Source: Apostichopus californicus
Lineage: Eukaryota > Echinodermata > Holothuroidea > Aspidochirotida > Stichopodidae
Length of the DNA: 41,828 nt
Assembly (NCBI GenBank): GCA_020650975.1
Contig: JAIPMN010004157.1
Location: 886-42,713, forward strand
Reading direction: 5' to 3'
Numbering within the stretch: position 1 is the stretch's first letter; each line of letters begins with the position of its first letter. A model generated the notes under the pieces. It did no database searches. It worked only from the letters and a program-made list of their open reading frames with translations, and was not told where the DNA came from. Made by a program: the position numbers and the translations under genes. Below are positions 41,786-41,828 of the stretch, one piece after another.

Positions 41786-41828
41786 CAGTGGCGTAGGAAG
41801 GTACTTTTGAGTGGGGGGGGGGGGGGGC
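41786..41828 (+). mobile_element. Left end of a hAT-like element cut by the window edge
   Basis: CAGTGGCGTAGGAAGG followed by a G-run at the end of the window resembles the termini at 21907 and 6614. The other end lies outside. Confidence 0.5.

Overview
This window is animal nuclear DNA, AT-rich, with GT-AG introns, SINEs, LINE tails and hAT-type transposon remnants. A marine invertebrate deuterostome such as an echinoderm fits the gene and the repeat types, but that placement is inference. Almost the whole window is one gene on the minus strand: BTAF1 (TAF172, the Mot1 homologue), a TBP-associated Swi2/Snf2 ATPase. I assembled 37 coding exons by reading the minus strand exon by exon. All junctions are GT-AG, all phases agree, and the joined frame is open for 5238 nt (about 1746 codons). 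The start codon lies at 40060-40062 and the last exon inside the window ends at 278. Only the final part (motif VI DRAHRIGQ and the C-terminal tail, roughly 115 residues by comparison with the vertebrate protein) lies beyond the left edge.

Layout from gene start (right) to left. 41828-40120 is upstream or 5' UTR intron sequence, ending at the right edge in a partial hAT-like end. 40119-33378 holds the N-terminal TBP-binding part. 32547-13504 holds the long HEAT-repeat body. 10871-278 holds the Snf2 ATPase: Walker A DDMGLGKT in exon 27, DEGH in exon 30, SGTPIQ at the exon 30/31 junction, and motifs IV and V in exons 35 and 37. No second protein-coding gene is supported.

The introns carry the unusual content. 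Intron 30 (6120-7665) is almost entirely a 44-bp tandem array made from the gene's own exon 30/intron 30 junction, so about 18 units repeat the 5' splice site. A 624-bp transposon with a perfect 8-bp target duplication sits inside this array. Intron 35 (1459-2314) holds a second array, period about 71 bp, that also starts at the 5' splice site and copies its GTAAGA donor. Intron 22 holds a third donor-proximal array, 36 bp times about 22. Two pairs of inverted repeats flank blocks of exons. Three other hAT-like non-autonomous elements, three tRNA-derived SINEs and several LINE 3' ends account for much of the rest. Intron n below means the intron after coding exon n.
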